The notes under the pieces are model-generated. The model was not told where the DNA came from, searched no databases, and saw nothing but the letters and a program-made list of their open reading frames with translations. Source: a virus. Taken from it: a DNA stretch of 20,337 bases. Position numbers and translations under genes: made by a program. Position 1 is the first letter of the stretch; every line of letters starts with the position of its first letter. Below, in pieces: positions 1-9,165 of the stretch. The stretch spans positions 1 through 20,337 of IMG/VR virus record IMGVR_UViG_3300030107_007528, one strand, 5' to 3'.

Positions 1-3000
1 CCGACGCCGCCGCAACGGCTGTCAGTGTCGTGCCCCAGGACGAAAACGTCACACCGCCCCAGAGCTTTATGAACGTCTTTCAGGTAGTATATCCTAAAGA
101 ACAGTTTGAAAGCCTTTACGATATGAAGTTCCGACCGGATATAAACGAGAGGATTCAGGCCGCTGTTGAAAATCGCCCATTTTTGACCGGTGGACAGCCG
201 AATCCCCTTATCTTTGATGGTTATCCTGATTTCGAAGAGAAAATAGATAGATTAATCGACTTGATAAAATATTATAAAGAAGTTCAGGATGAAGGTTCCA
301 TTGTTTTATCTGAAGCGGGCCTTCCTTTAAATTTTCTTACATATGTTGACCCTCTAGAGGAATTAAAACAAGATATAAAATCTCATTTTGAAATCAACGG
401 GACCAGCACCACAAAGAAAACTAAATTTAGTCTTGATGTTGCCGTACACTTTGGCAACGCCCAGTATATAATCGATGCCCCAGTTCTTATGACGGGCCGC
501 TCGGAAGATATAATTAAAAAAATTAGAAAAGAGCTTAAAAAGAAGGAAAGTGATCCTTCAATCGACAACGTGGCCACCCTTACTCGGCTATATTCTGAAG
601 CAAGAAAAGAGTTTTCACAAAACTGTCTTTTAAAAGGATGGCTCCTCTCAGCCGAAGCGGGTGGCCGCTCTCAAATATTTGAGATGGAACAGCAAGAAAT
701 GAAAACATTAGGACAAGCAGATAAAGCAGAAGGACCATATCGTATTTTTGCTGATGCCCTTTATAATAACTGGGTCGATCCGTATGTGGCTCAAGGCCCT
801 CTTCAAGCTACGATCAAGTTCTTATCGGCAATGTTTGATAGTTTAAGTGCCGGCGCCGAAACTCAACTCCCCATTGGTGAATCATCGCAGGCACGATTCT
901 ATAATCCTAATCTTTATTTTCCAACCTCGGGTCCCGTCGACGATAACACTACTAATACTCAAGGATTTTTGACTTCTACTATAGAGGCTGGCTCCATGCC
1001 GTTGAGAATGGTAAATCCTCGACTAGTTTATTTGATGAGAAATTTAAGACAGCTATTGATTGTGTCTAACAAGACGTTCGATCCTGGAGGTTGTATAGCA
1101 GACTTAAAAGCCAAAGCCGAAGCGGCGAAAACAGCAAGTAAGCTTATAACAGACGCCTCAACAGCCGATATTGAAGACCTGGCTGCCGCTCCCGATGATG
1201 ATTCTACAAAACTGATCGAGCAAAGCCAGAATCAGGCCCCACCAGGGCCAATAGAATTCGCTAAAAAGTATCTGGAATGGCCCAGAGTGTCTTCCGGGGG
1301 TTATAACATTCCCCAAGTCAGTATTTTGATGAACTCCCCCCTAACAAGTGATCCTCAAGAATATCGAGGAGTTCAAGCCTCTTTAGCCGAGAATTTATCA
1401 AACGAAGAGAAGCTTAAGCTCATCGACGCGGCACGAAATGAATACTCTAAACGATCTGTGCCGGAAATAATAGAAGAGGTAATGACCCCCAATGGGATGG
1501 AACTGAGAAGGCGAACAACGTCGCCTCAATTTCTCGGCGCCTCAGCTTTTATTAACGAAGAAAATAAGTATGAATTTAGTTATGATGTCGACAAGTTAGT
1601 GGCCAAACGAAATAGATCTTTTGGAGACCAGATTGGCGATGAGCTTTTTAGAATTCAGCCGAGAGCCCCTGCTAAAATTCGAGATATCGACGACGCTTAT
1701 CGATTCTTCTTGGCTAAATTGGACCTCGCGGCCATCGCCCGAGAAGCAATGAAATGTACTTTTTTAAAGTATTCATTAGATGACCTTATTGAGATGATGT
1801 GTGACGAGTTGTTAGAAAAGTTTTTTGGTATCTTCGGTGCCGATCCTGACGAATTCGTAAAAACCCTCAACAAGATCAAGGCTCGACAATATAAGGCCGG
1901 CCCACTAGATCTAACATATCAGGTTCAACAAATCTTCGAGGATCTAGAAGCTCAGTTCGTGGCGTGGTCTCAGGCACAAACTGTCCAATTTAGTGAAAAT
2001 ATTTTTGGTGAAGTCTCGGACTCAACTGATTCGAGTAAGCCTCCCCCCGCGGGCTCCCCCTCCTTTTATGCCTCTATATCCGATGGACTCGACAAGGACA
2101 CTAAAAGAATGCTGTGTGAGCTTTTGATCGGAGGGGCAATGGGGATCATTAATTTACTGGTTATGTTGTGGAAAAAGATGTCGGATGATGATGTCGACAC
2201 TAATAAACCGGGAGGAGAGCTTAAATTTAAAGAATGTGAATTCCCATTTAGTTTAGATCTCCCAGACAGACTTCCTCACTGGAGCAAGATCTTACAAACG
2301 ATCATCACTCAGGTCGAAAAATTAGCTCAAGATTATGTAGAGCAATTTGTTATTGTTCCTCTGAGGACGGCATTGAAGAAGTTGCTTGATTGTAGTGACG
2401 ACAGCCCCCCAGCTAAAGTGGGAGATTTTTTGCAAGAGCCATCGTTAGACGGCCTTTTCGCCGCTCTCGACACGCCATCGTCGTTACGAAGTCTTTTAAA
2501 ATCTTATATCCGGGATGTTATTTCTAGACTCACTGTGGCCGACACCTGTTCGTTACTCAAGGGAGAACCCTCGGACCAGACCATAGGCGTGTGTGCTATG
2601 GTTTTGAACGAACCTAAGTACGACGTCGCCCAACTACAAACTATGCTCCGGACAAAGACTCACAAGATTAGTTTTTTTGAGAGCTTAGGAAAATCCGCCG
2701 ATTTTGAGATCTGTGACGCTATAGCGGAGTTTCAAAACACAGATATGTGTAACGAAGGATTAACCCCTCTGCAGTTACGAATGAGATCAATTTTATCCGC
2801 CGTAGGCTTTACCCCCGAAGAAGTCGACTATCAGATGGAATTGGATGTGAAAACCGACAAGGAAGATCTCAAACAACTTCTGACTTCTTTTTTTGGCGCC
2901 CCAGAAGAAGTGATAACTTCGTCTCAAATAGAGGACATTGTTGCTAGTTCTGAAGCGATTAAAAAAGTTAACGACAAGGCTCTTGGACTTGTGTTGAATC

Positions 3001-6000
3001 CCCTGGATGTCAATATGGTAAACTATGACTTTGACAACTTTAAAGAGCAATATGCTAAAATACTCCTAACAGAAAAAGTAAAACAACTTCAACAGGATGA
3101 AAAGACTGACGAACTCGCAACTCTCAACACCAATGTGAACAACAACGGTATACAATATGTGGTCAAAGATGATCAACTAATAGGCCTACTGGATAAAACA
3201 AAAATAAACAACCCAGCCACCGACCCCCTTATCGAACAAACAAACAACCATGTGAGGCTTGGTGATTTTGTTTATCACGAAATAAACTTATTTGGGGATC
3301 CGGACGTGGCAACATCTGAACTATTAAACCTTTCTCCCCTCTCATCAGATATTTCTCAATATTATTCGAATGATCTTCAGACAACTCCTCCTCACATAAC
3401 TTCTTATTTGACCTCGACCTTATCCACCTCCCCATCATTAAGCTGGGTTCTCAATACATGTAGTGCTAATCTGAAGCAGAAAGCCTATGAATTAGCCACA
3501 ACAGAAGATAAGCTCAAGCCTACCGCTACGACCCAGGGAGTCACCAGGCTCCCCTATTCAGAATGGTTACTAAATATCGAGGAACTTAAGAGGGTAATAT
3601 CCACCCTGGCCAGCCAGAATTTTCGAGAACTTCCAGAGGGGGAAAATACACCCCCCACTCACCTATATGATGCTGTTTTTGAAGGAATTGTCGTTATTTA
3701 CACTAGACTTTTCCTAGCGGAGCTAATGATGAGCGCGCCATATATTTTTCAGTCGTCTTCGCCAGAAGGCATCCTGGATACAGCCATGGTGAGACAATAC
3801 ATAAAAGAAGTAATGTATCCGGGCCTCGGAGATGAATTTGAGCGTCTTGAAAACCAACTAGATGTCATATCGTCAACATATTTGGTAGAGAAGTCCGATA
3901 TGAACGTGAACTACAAAGCTAGTTTGTCTCAGTTAAATAAATTGGCCGCCGAATTTTTTAATAAGATTGAGAGTGGGCCGTGTGTGGTCGACAACACTAA
4001 CGCCGAGGCAATTCCCTTAACATTTAGATCTTCCTCCGACTTTTTTGATTATGTGGATGTAGGGGATACTTTACTATTTTCCGACACCTTAACTAAAAAT
4101 AATCAACAATTTATTTTTGAAAAATACGCTTCGTTTGATAGAATTAAACCGGGCCTCTTAAGTGGCGGTCAGGTTAATAAGTTAAGAAGCCTTGGAATAT
4201 TAGGGCTTGCTGGATATCCTGAAAATCCAATTCCCTCCCGTAAACAAATAATAAGTGAAAAAGATCTTTTTTCTATTTTTCAAGTCATTTATGACGAGAC
4301 AGATTTACCAACTCAGCCCAGAAACCTCATCCCATTGGGATTTTATGTAGAAGATGACAAAGATGCCCAATGGAGGCTTTCTAATGAAGGAGGAGAAAAA
4401 AACGCTTCCCAACTTTACTATTCCCCAAATTTCCAGTCTTATAAAATGATGTACGGCCTCATGGCTGAAAAATATTTTAGGACTCTTATTTTACAATTTG
4501 GAAATGGATTAGTCGACCCCAAACCAGAACCAAGCGTTGATGGTGCCAAGGCATGGCCCTCTTCGTGGTTTGAGATAGGGGAGAAGTATTCACAAGAGAA
4601 AGAGGATTTGGAGGCTATATTAGAATGGATAGCACTTACAATTCCAAATTGGTATAGCCCCGATCTTTCACAAAGTGAGAAAGATTATATACAAGAACAA
4701 CTGGACGCTCGAAATCCCAATTTTTTAGAGTTCGTAGGCTATGATGATGTTACGTCATTCACTTACTCCAACGCCAAGACCTCGGTGCTGGGGTGGAGCG
4801 GGGACGGTGACACCAAAGTGTGGGACCAGGATCCCGGCAAGGCCATAAAAGCCCTGGCAGAAGCGACAGTCGACTGGATAAGCCCAGCTTCTTATTCCAA
4901 CTATAGCTACACCAGAGCACTCGTAGGCTGGATATGGGAAAGGATAATAAATGTAGAACTCCCTCAAATAGAGCCCACGGTAGAGACGAGCATGGCAATA
5001 CAGAACCTGTTTTTGAATATAGAGCGTGAGTTTTTCCCTCAGAGCAACCCGGAAATTAATTCGATTAAAAAGAAACTTCTTAAGGATGTAGACGTTGAAT
5101 GGAGCGACGACGGCACTACAAATAAGACATTTAAAAAATATTATAACGAGGCTTATTTCACTCACTCCGAGTTTGGTGGAAATCGTGAAGTTGAAGAGGT
5201 AGAACTATATAAAATGTTTTTCCCTTATTATTATCGACTGCATCCGATAACGCCCGAAGGCGCCTATGTTGGGAAAAGAGGGGTGTTTAAAACTCCGAGC
5301 TGGGTTGATGATGCCGATCTGGTGTTGGAAGGCAACATTAGTCAGGGCGACGGCGGCTTCGATCCTGAAATAGCGATGACTACAAATCCGGTTTTTGTAA
5401 GAGACTTTACTTATAACCATTTTAATGGACTTATTGACAGCGGTGGGGACCTTCGACCGGCGGATATATCCAAACGAGGAAGTTTGCTTCCCCAAGTACG
5501 AAGAGCGCCAGGGTGCCCAGGGCGAATGGTGGGCAAGTTCATGTTTACTGAGACCTTCCCAGCTGGCTCACGATACTTAGAGGGGGAGCAAAATGAAATT
5601 AAGCATGTCTATACGGGAGCTAATGAATCTTGTGAGTTGCTGACGAAGGACACGTTTATAGAAAAATTTAATTCTTATCGAGACAGCGTTAACGATATAT
5701 ATACACAACTGGCCGATGCTGCAGCCGATCCTCTTTTGCCCTTTATCGGATCTGGCGGCACAAACACAGGTGCGGCGAATTTGGAATCAATGGGAATTCC
5801 AAGGAGTATTATAAGGTTGGAAAAACTCACAGATTCCGATTCTTTCAAAGCAGTAGACGACGAAGGAAAGGAATACGAGTTATTTTTTAAAAGAATCAAC
5901 ATTCGAGTCCCAACCAGAGTTTATACCATTAGCGGAGCAGAAGACGATGACTTTTGGACATCCACCGAGTTTCACACCGTTAAAGGAGGGGTTAGTTACG

Positions 6001-6890
6001 AGGATGACGGCCCAACCATGACCTTCATTGATACAAAGATGATTCCCGTAGTGAGGGTATTTTTAGTAGAGGAGCCCGCTCAAAGCCATATTAGAGAAAT
6101 CAATTACCCTACAGATACCAATTTTTACACCACCAAATTTGAACTGAAAAGCAGTTCACCGGGGATCACTTCTGACACGAGAATTTGTGACATTTTTGAG
6201 AACTTTCAGTATGGACTTAGATTATCTTTTCCACTGGTCCCTTCCGACGAACTGGACGATGAGAATCTTCTATTACAGTCATCAAAAAAGATGCTCGAAA
6301 CCTTTAACAGTATTATAGAGATAACGTCGCCTACCGAATTCTACTGGGAGAAAAAATATGGTAACTTTATGACCCCGATAAACTCAGAGCCAGTAACGAT
6401 GTTTATCGATACGTTCAAGAACCCACAATTGAAAATTAACGGCGCCCTCCCCCCAAAACAGCTATCACCAGCCGCGTTGATCCCTATTACAACTTCTCAG
6501 TTAACTTTAGCGGACATCAAGAAGAATGAGAGTGGCCAATTTATAACCACCTCTCAAAAATTTAAAGATATATTTAAAAACTTTCCTATGCATGGTAGTG
6601 AAGAATTTAAAAGTGATATTCATCCTTTTTTACAATCTGAAAAATTATATGGTGAACCTATAGGGAATCATCTTTATTGTAAAATGCTTGAGGATCCCCA
6701 TTTGAGACAGTTTTTTCGGTGTGGAATCAAGCTTCACAATTCCCTGGCGTTCGCCACACTTCAGACCCACATCCAACTTTTAGCTGCCTATCAGAGTTCT
6801 CAGAAGACAAAACCTTTTGAGATTACCAAAGATATGTTACAAAAAATTAGTGATTACATAATTACCAATAGAGACGGAGATGACATATAA
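1..6890 (+). CDS. Giant structural protein upstream of gp25, 5' partial, family not recognised
   Basis: The frame is open from the left edge (first complete codon at base 3), so the start lies outside the window. The GTG at base 30 has no ribosome binding site and is only the first start-like codon in view. At least 2295 residues are visible. Residue numbers here count from that GTG. No signal peptide, lysozyme, LysM or protease motif could be recognised. The protein is mixed charged and helical with many short hydrophobic helices, a strongly hydrophobic segment near residues 695-714, and scattered cysteines with no regular spacing. The C-terminus (about residues 2205-2256) is a compact block with NHLYCKMLEDPHLRQFF. 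It overlaps the gp25-like gene by one base (TAATG), which suggests translational coupling and a role in the same baseplate. In T4-like phages the neighbourhood of gp25 and gp6 holds wedge and hub genes, so a baseplate or tail role is inferred. A tape-measure role is less likely but not excluded. Confidence 0.75.
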   Translation, partial: DAAATAVSVVPQDENVTPPQSFMNVFQVVYPKEQFESLYDMKFRPDINERIQAAVENRPFLTGGQPNPLIFDGYPDFEEKIDRLIDLIKYYKEVQDEGSIVLSEAGLPLNFLTYVDPLEELKQDIKSHFEINGTSTTKKTKFSLDVAVHFGNAQYIIDAPVLMTGRSEDIIKKIRKELKKKESDPSIDNVATLTRLYSEARKEFSQNCLLKGWLLSAEAGGRSQIFEMEQQEMKTLGQADKAEGPYRIFADALYNNWVDPYVAQGPLQATIKFLSAMFDSLSAGAETQLPIGESSQARFYNPNLYFPTSGPVDDNTTNTQGFLTSTIEAGSMPLRMVNPRLVYLMRNLRQLLIVSNKTFDPGGCIADLKAKAEAAKTASKLITDASTADIEDLAAAPDDDSTKLIEQSQNQAPPGPIEFAKKYLEWPRVSSGGYNIPQVSILMNSPLTSDPQEYRGVQASLAENLSNEEKLKLIDAARNEYSKRSVPEIIEEVMTPNGMELRRRTTSPQFLGASAFINEENKYEFSYDVDKLVAKRNRSFGDQIGDELFRIQPRAPAKIRDIDDAYRFFLAKLDLAAIAREAMKCTFLKYSLDDLIEMMCDELLEKFFGIFGADPDEFVKTLNKIKARQYKAGPLDLTYQVQQIFEDLEAQFVAWSQAQTVQFSENIFGEVSDSTDSSKPPPAGSPSFYASISDGLDKDTKRMLCELLIGGAMGIINLLVMLWKKMSDDDVDTNKPGGELKFKECEFPFSLDLPDRLPHWSKILQTIITQVEKLAQDYVEQFVIVPLRTALKKLLDCSDDSPPAKVGDFLQEPSLDGLFAALDTPSSLRSLLKSYIRDVISRLTVADTCSLLKGEPSDQTIGVCAMVLNEPKYDVAQLQTMLRTKTHKISFFESLGKSADFEICDAIAEFQNTDMCNEGLTPLQLRMRSILSAVGFTPEEVDYQMELDVKTDKEDLKQLLTSFFGAPEEVITSSQIEDIVASSEAIKKVNDKALGLVLNPLDVNMVNYDFDNFKEQYAKILLTEKVKQLQQDEKTDELATLNTNVNNNGIQYVVKDDQLIGLLDKTKINNPATDPLIEQTNNHVRLGDFVYHEINLFGDPDVATSELLNLSPLSSDISQYYSNDLQTTPPHITSYLTSTLSTSPSLSWVLNTCSANLKQKAYELATTEDKLKPTATTQGVTRLPYSEWLLNIEELKRVISTLASQNFRELPEGENTPPTHLYDAVFEGIVVIYTRLFLAELMMSAPYIFQSSSPEGILDTAMVRQYIKEVMYPGLGDEFERLENQLDVISSTYLVEKSDMNVNYKASLSQLNKLAAEFFNKIESGPCVVDNTNAEAIPLTFRSSSDFFDYVDVGDTLLFSDTLTKNNQQFIFEKYASFDRIKPGLLSGGQVNKLRSLGILGLAGYPENPIPSRKQIISEKDLFSIFQVIYDETDLPTQPRNLIPLGFYVEDDKDAQWRLSNEGGEKNASQLYYSPNFQSYKMMYGLMAEKYFRTLILQFGNGLVDPKPEPSVDGAKAWPSSWFEIGEKYSQEKEDLEAILEWIALTIPNWYSPDLSQSEKDYIQEQLDARNPNFLEFVGYDDVTSFTYSNAKTSVLGWSGDGDTKVWDQDPGKAIKALAEATVDWISPASYSNYSYTRALVGWIWERIINVELPQIEPTVETSMAIQNLFLNIEREFFPQSNPEINSIKKKLLKDVDVEWSDDGTTNKTFKKYYNEAYFTHSEFGGNREVEEVELYKMFFPYYYRLHPITPEGAYVGKRGVFKTPSWVDDADLVLEGNISQGDGGFDPEIAMTTNPVFVRDFTYNHFNGLIDSGGDLRPADISKRGSLLPQVRRAPGCPGRMVGKFMFTETFPAGSRYLEGEQNEIKHVYTGANESCELLTKDTFIEKFNSYRDSVNDIYTQLADAAADPLLPFIGSGGTNTGAANLESMGIPRSIIRLEKLTDSDSFKAVDDEGKEYELFFKRINIRVPTRVYTISGAEDDDFWTSTEFHTVKGGVSYEDDGPTMTFIDTKMIPVVRVFLVEEPAQSHIREINYPTDTNFYTTKFELKSSSPGITSDTRICDIFENFQYGLRLSFPLVPSDELDDENLLLQSSKKMLETFNSIIEITSPTEFYWEKKYGNFMTPINSEPVTMFIDTFKNPQLKINGALPPKQLSPAALIPITTSQLTLADIKKNESGQFITTSQKFKDIFKNFPMHGSEEFKSDIHPFLQSEKLYGEPIGNHLYCKMLEDPHLRQFFRCGIKLHNSLAFATLQTHIQLLAAYQSSQKTKPFEITKDMLQKISDYIITNRDGDDI
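2112..2171 (+). other. Hydrophobic, Gly-containing segment inside the first giant protein
   Basis: Residues 695-714 (counting from the GTG at base 30) read LCELLIGGAMGIINLLVMLW. There is one acidic residue near the start, and charged stretches lie on both sides (DKDTKR before, KKMSDDDVD after). The length and composition fit one membrane-spanning or membrane-associating helix, or a buried core helix. It is the most hydrophobic stretch I noticed in this protein. Confidence 0.4.
6876..6880 (+). promoter_or_regulatory. Ribosome binding site of the gp25-like gene
   Basis: GGAGA lies nine bases before the ATG at 6890, inside the last codons of the upstream giant gene. This is close to ideal spacing and supports that start, whose A is also the last base of the upstream TAA stop. 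Confidence 0.7.
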
Positions 6891-7285
6891 TGGCTTACGG
6901 CATATCAGTTCAATTACCACTTTCCTTAGATACAAACGATGGGGCATATACTCTCAACAAAACAATTAAAGAGAGTATTAAGCAAAATTTTAAAAATCTT
7001 ATTCTGACTGCTCCCGGAGAGAGAATCATGGATCCGGCCTTTGGAGTGGGGATACGAAGGTTTTTGTTTGAGAATAGCGATGACTTTACCTCGGATGAGA
7101 TCAAGTCTCGTATTGGTGAACAAGTGTCTATTTATCTGCCCTTTATTAGTATCATCAGTATTCAAATCGCCAATGCTCAGAACGCTTCCCCACTCTCTGA
7201 TCTCGGCAGAAATGAGATAGTTGTCAGCATTGTCTATCATATAAAAGAGATAAGTAGTTCGGATACATTAGACATAAAATTTTGA
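6890..7285 (+). CDS. gp25: Baseplate wedge protein, gp25-like (GPW/gp25 family)
   Basis: The protein has 131 residues, about the length of T4 gp25 (132). The family signature lies at residues 41-61: a Gly-Glu-Arg, then DPAFGVGIRRFLFE, matching the conserved turn and helix of the gp25/GpW fold shared by T4, P2, type VI secretion and other contractile systems. The N-terminal half (TLNKTIKESIKQNFKNLILT) is the usual amphipathic helix before that motif, and the C-terminal half is alternating beta strands ending in YHIKE. In T4, gp25 is part of the wedge core that binds gp6 and gp7 and helps start sheath assembly. A gp6-like gene follows after 39 bases, which fits. The start overlaps the upstream stop by one base and has a good ribosome binding site. 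No anomaly is seen. Confidence 0.93.
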   Translation: MAYGISVQLPLSLDTNDGAYTLNKTIKESIKQNFKNLILTAPGERIMDPAFGVGIRRFLFENSDDFTSDEIKSRIGEQVSIYLPFISIISIQIANAQNASPLSDLGRNEIVVSIVYHIKEISSSDTLDIKF

Positions 7286-7324
7286 TTTAACTAATTATTT
7301 TGTGTTTTGGAGATAAATTAAGTC
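7286..7324 (+). other. Intergenic gap between gp25-like and gp6-like genes
   Basis: This is the only real gap in the window, 39 AT-rich bases. I see no stem-loop with a T-run and no convincing promoter. GGAG at 7309-7312 is the likely ribosome binding site of the next gene. Confidence 0.6.
7309..7312 (+). promoter_or_regulatory. Ribosome binding site of the gp6-like gene, long spacer
   Basis: GGAG lies 12 bases before the ATG at 7325, longer than the common 5-9 bases. No better-placed purine block exists in the gap. The encoded N-terminus (MAKKDVPIRYTSRDYNSIR) matches how gp6-like proteins begin, so the start is sound. Confidence 0.5.
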
Positions 7325-9163
7325 ATGGCTAAAAAAGATGTGCCCATAAGATATACTAGTAGAGATTATAATAGTATTAGAAACGACCTATTGGACCACG
7401 TAAAAAGGTATTATGGGACGAGTTATAAGGATTTTAACGAAGCTACTTTTGGCTCGATGATGATAGACGCTGTAGCCTATATTGGCGACATCTTGTCGTT
7501 TTACACTGATTATCAGGCTAACGAATCTTTTTTCGATACAGCGAATGAATACGACAATGTAGTTAAGCAAGCGAGGCAGCTTGGTTACAAGTTTAATTAT
7601 ACCGCCGTCGCCACAGGCAAGGTAGATTTCTTCCTTTCTGTCCCCGCTAATAGCAATGGAATCGGTATTGATATATCTTATCTACCAGTTTTAAAAAAGG
7701 GGACTTTGGTTTCAGCCGGCAGCAATACCTACACGTTACTGGCCGACATTGACTTTTCTAACTTGGATATCGTTGATGTGGCGGTAGGGACGGTCAATTC
7801 AGACACAGGCGCCGTAGAAAACTATGCTGTTCGAGCGTCCGGAGATGTCATTTCCGGCGACCTACTTTTTACGAGCTATGAAGTAGGAAATTTTAGAAAG
7901 TTTCTTTCGGTTGATATTAATGATCCAAATGTGATAGAAGTTGTTTCGGTTTTAGACTCCGAGGGTCACGAATATATTCAAGTGGAAAATCTGGCTCAAA
8001 ATGTAGTGTATAAGGCGATTAAAAGCCAAAGAAGCGATAAAAACTTGGCGCCGTATCTTCTGAAACCTTTCGTCGCCCCTCGACGGTTTGCTGTAGAGAG
8101 GTCTCGTTTTAAGACCACTTTACAGTTTGGCCATGGCTCGGATAGTGAGATAAAGTCTCCCGGAGTGGCAGATCCGAGTGACGTCATCCTAGACATATAT
8201 GGAAAGGATTATGTCTCGGACCCATCTTTTGATCCAGCTAAGTTAAACGATTCCGATAAATTTGGAATTGCACCAGCAAACACCACTTTATCTATAGTCT
8301 ATAGAGCCTCTTCCACGGAAAATATGAATGCCCCAGCCGGAGCGATCAATTCAGTTTCGAACGCTATTCTAGAGTTTGATGTAAACGAGACCCTTCAGGG
8401 CGCCAAAACTCAGGAAATTATATCTAGCATAGAGGCCTCGAACCCCGAAGCTCTCGTAGGCGATTCCACGTTGCCCACAATTGATGAGCTTAAGATGCTC
8501 GCTAAAAATCATTTTGCTGCCCAAAATAGAGCTGTAACAAAGCAAGATTATATAAGTTTAGCGTATTCAATGCCGAGCAAGTTTGGGTCTCTCAAACGAG
8601 TAAGCGTGGTACAAGATGTAGATTCTTTTAAACGAAACTTAAACATGTATTTGCTCGCCGAAGATCCATCGGGTAATTTAACCGCCCCTTCAGCAACCAT
8701 AAAAGAGAACCTTCGAACATGGCTTAACAATTATAAAATGATAAACGATACCGTGGATCTGCTTGACGCTCAGATCGTCAATATTGGAATCAACTTCGCT
8801 CTCGTCGCAGAAAGAAATTATAATCCTACAGAACTACTTTTACAGTGCAAAAGTAGATTATCTGAGTTGTATGCTCAGAAATTTAACATTGGAGAGCCCC
8901 TTAATATCGCTCAAATTTATCAGGTGCTAAATCGTGTAGAGGGAGTGATTGATACCACAGATGTAACTATTATACAGAAGACCGGAACAGCGTATTCGGG
9001 TGTTAATTACAATATAGCGGAGCATTTGTCGACCGATGGTCGTCTGTTGTTGGTGCCTCATGATACCGTGTTGGAGATTAAATTCTTGTCGTCTGACGTA
9101 ACGGGCCAAATTATTGGCCACACGTCGGATTCATCGCTACCGAGCGGAGGAACAACGTACTAA
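7325..9163 (+). CDS. gp6: Baseplate wedge protein, gp6-like (baseplate J family)
   Basis: The protein has 612 residues (T4 gp6 has 660). The N-terminus carries the pattern usual for T4-type gp6: Y-T-S-R-D-Y near residues 10-15, then DFNEATFGSMMIDAVAYIGD (37-56) and LSFYTDYQANESFFDTA (57-73), followed by a beta-rich part. The C-terminal half resembles baseplate J proteins: LAKNHFAAQNRAVTKQDYISLA (about 392-413), a Leu/Asn-rich helix around 458-470, and a long alpha/beta segment through LNIAQIYQVLNRVEGV (526-541). In T4, gp6 forms the inner ring that ties the wedges together and binds gp25 and gp7; its equivalents are P2 gpJ and TssF. The order gp25 then gp6 supports the call. The next gene starts two bases after its stop. 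Confidence 0.92.
   Translation: MAKKDVPIRYTSRDYNSIRNDLLDHVKRYYGTSYKDFNEATFGSMMIDAVAYIGDILSFYTDYQANESFFDTANEYDNVVKQARQLGYKFNYTAVATGKVDFFLSVPANSNGIGIDISYLPVLKKGTLVSAGSNTYTLLADIDFSNLDIVDVAVGTVNSDTGAVENYAVRASGDVISGDLLFTSYEVGNFRKFLSVDINDPNVIEVVSVLDSEGHEYIQVENLAQNVVYKAIKSQRSDKNLAPYLLKPFVAPRRFAVERSRFKTTLQFGHGSDSEIKSPGVADPSDVILDIYGKDYVSDPSFDPAKLNDSDKFGIAPANTTLSIVYRASSTENMNAPAGAINSVSNAILEFDVNETLQGAKTQEIISSIEASNPEALVGDSTLPTIDELKMLAKNHFAAQNRAVTKQDYISLAYSMPSKFGSLKRVSVVQDVDSFKRNLNMYLLAEDPSGNLTAPSATIKENLRTWLNNYKMINDTVDLLDAQIVNIGINFALVAERNYNPTELLLQCKSRLSELYAQKFNIGEPLNIAQIYQVLNRVEGVIDTTDVTIIQKTGTAYSGVNYNIAEHLSTDGRLLLVPHDTVLEIKFLSSDVTGQIIGHTSDSSLPSGGTTY
9146..9151 (+). promoter_or_regulatory. Possible ribosome binding site of the 660-residue protein, long spacer
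   Basis: GGAGGA lies within the last codons of the gp6-like gene, 14 bases before the ATG at 9166. The spacer is long. With the gp6 stop only two bases before the ATG (TAATAATG), re-initiation by the terminating ribosome probably also contributes. Confidence 0.45.
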
Positions 9164-9165
9164 TA

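Noticed and set aside
30-32. GTG as the true start of the first gene
   Set aside because: The frame is open to the left edge (reading DAAATAVSVV before it) and no ribosome binding site precedes the GTG.
4755-5165. 136-codon open frame on the minus strand
   Set aside because: It lies wholly inside the first giant gene, has no ribosome binding site I could find, and its protein reads as low-order Cys/Pro/Tyr-rich shadow sequence.
6926-7240. 104-codon minus-strand frame opposite the gp25-like gene
   Set aside because: The plus-strand gene is a clear gp25 homologue and the antisense product resembles nothing.
7313-7320. ATAAATTA as a T4-type late promoter (TATAAATA-like)
   Set aside because: It has a mismatch to the consensus and lies only four bases before the ATG, which would give a leaderless or truncated message.
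6890-9163. Type VI secretion or extracellular injection system instead of a phage
   Set aside because: gp25 and gp6/J relatives occur there too, but the gp6 N-terminus is of T4-phage type, no ClpV-type ATPase, sheath or toxin gene is visible, and giant structural genes point to a large phage. It is not fully excluded from this window alone.
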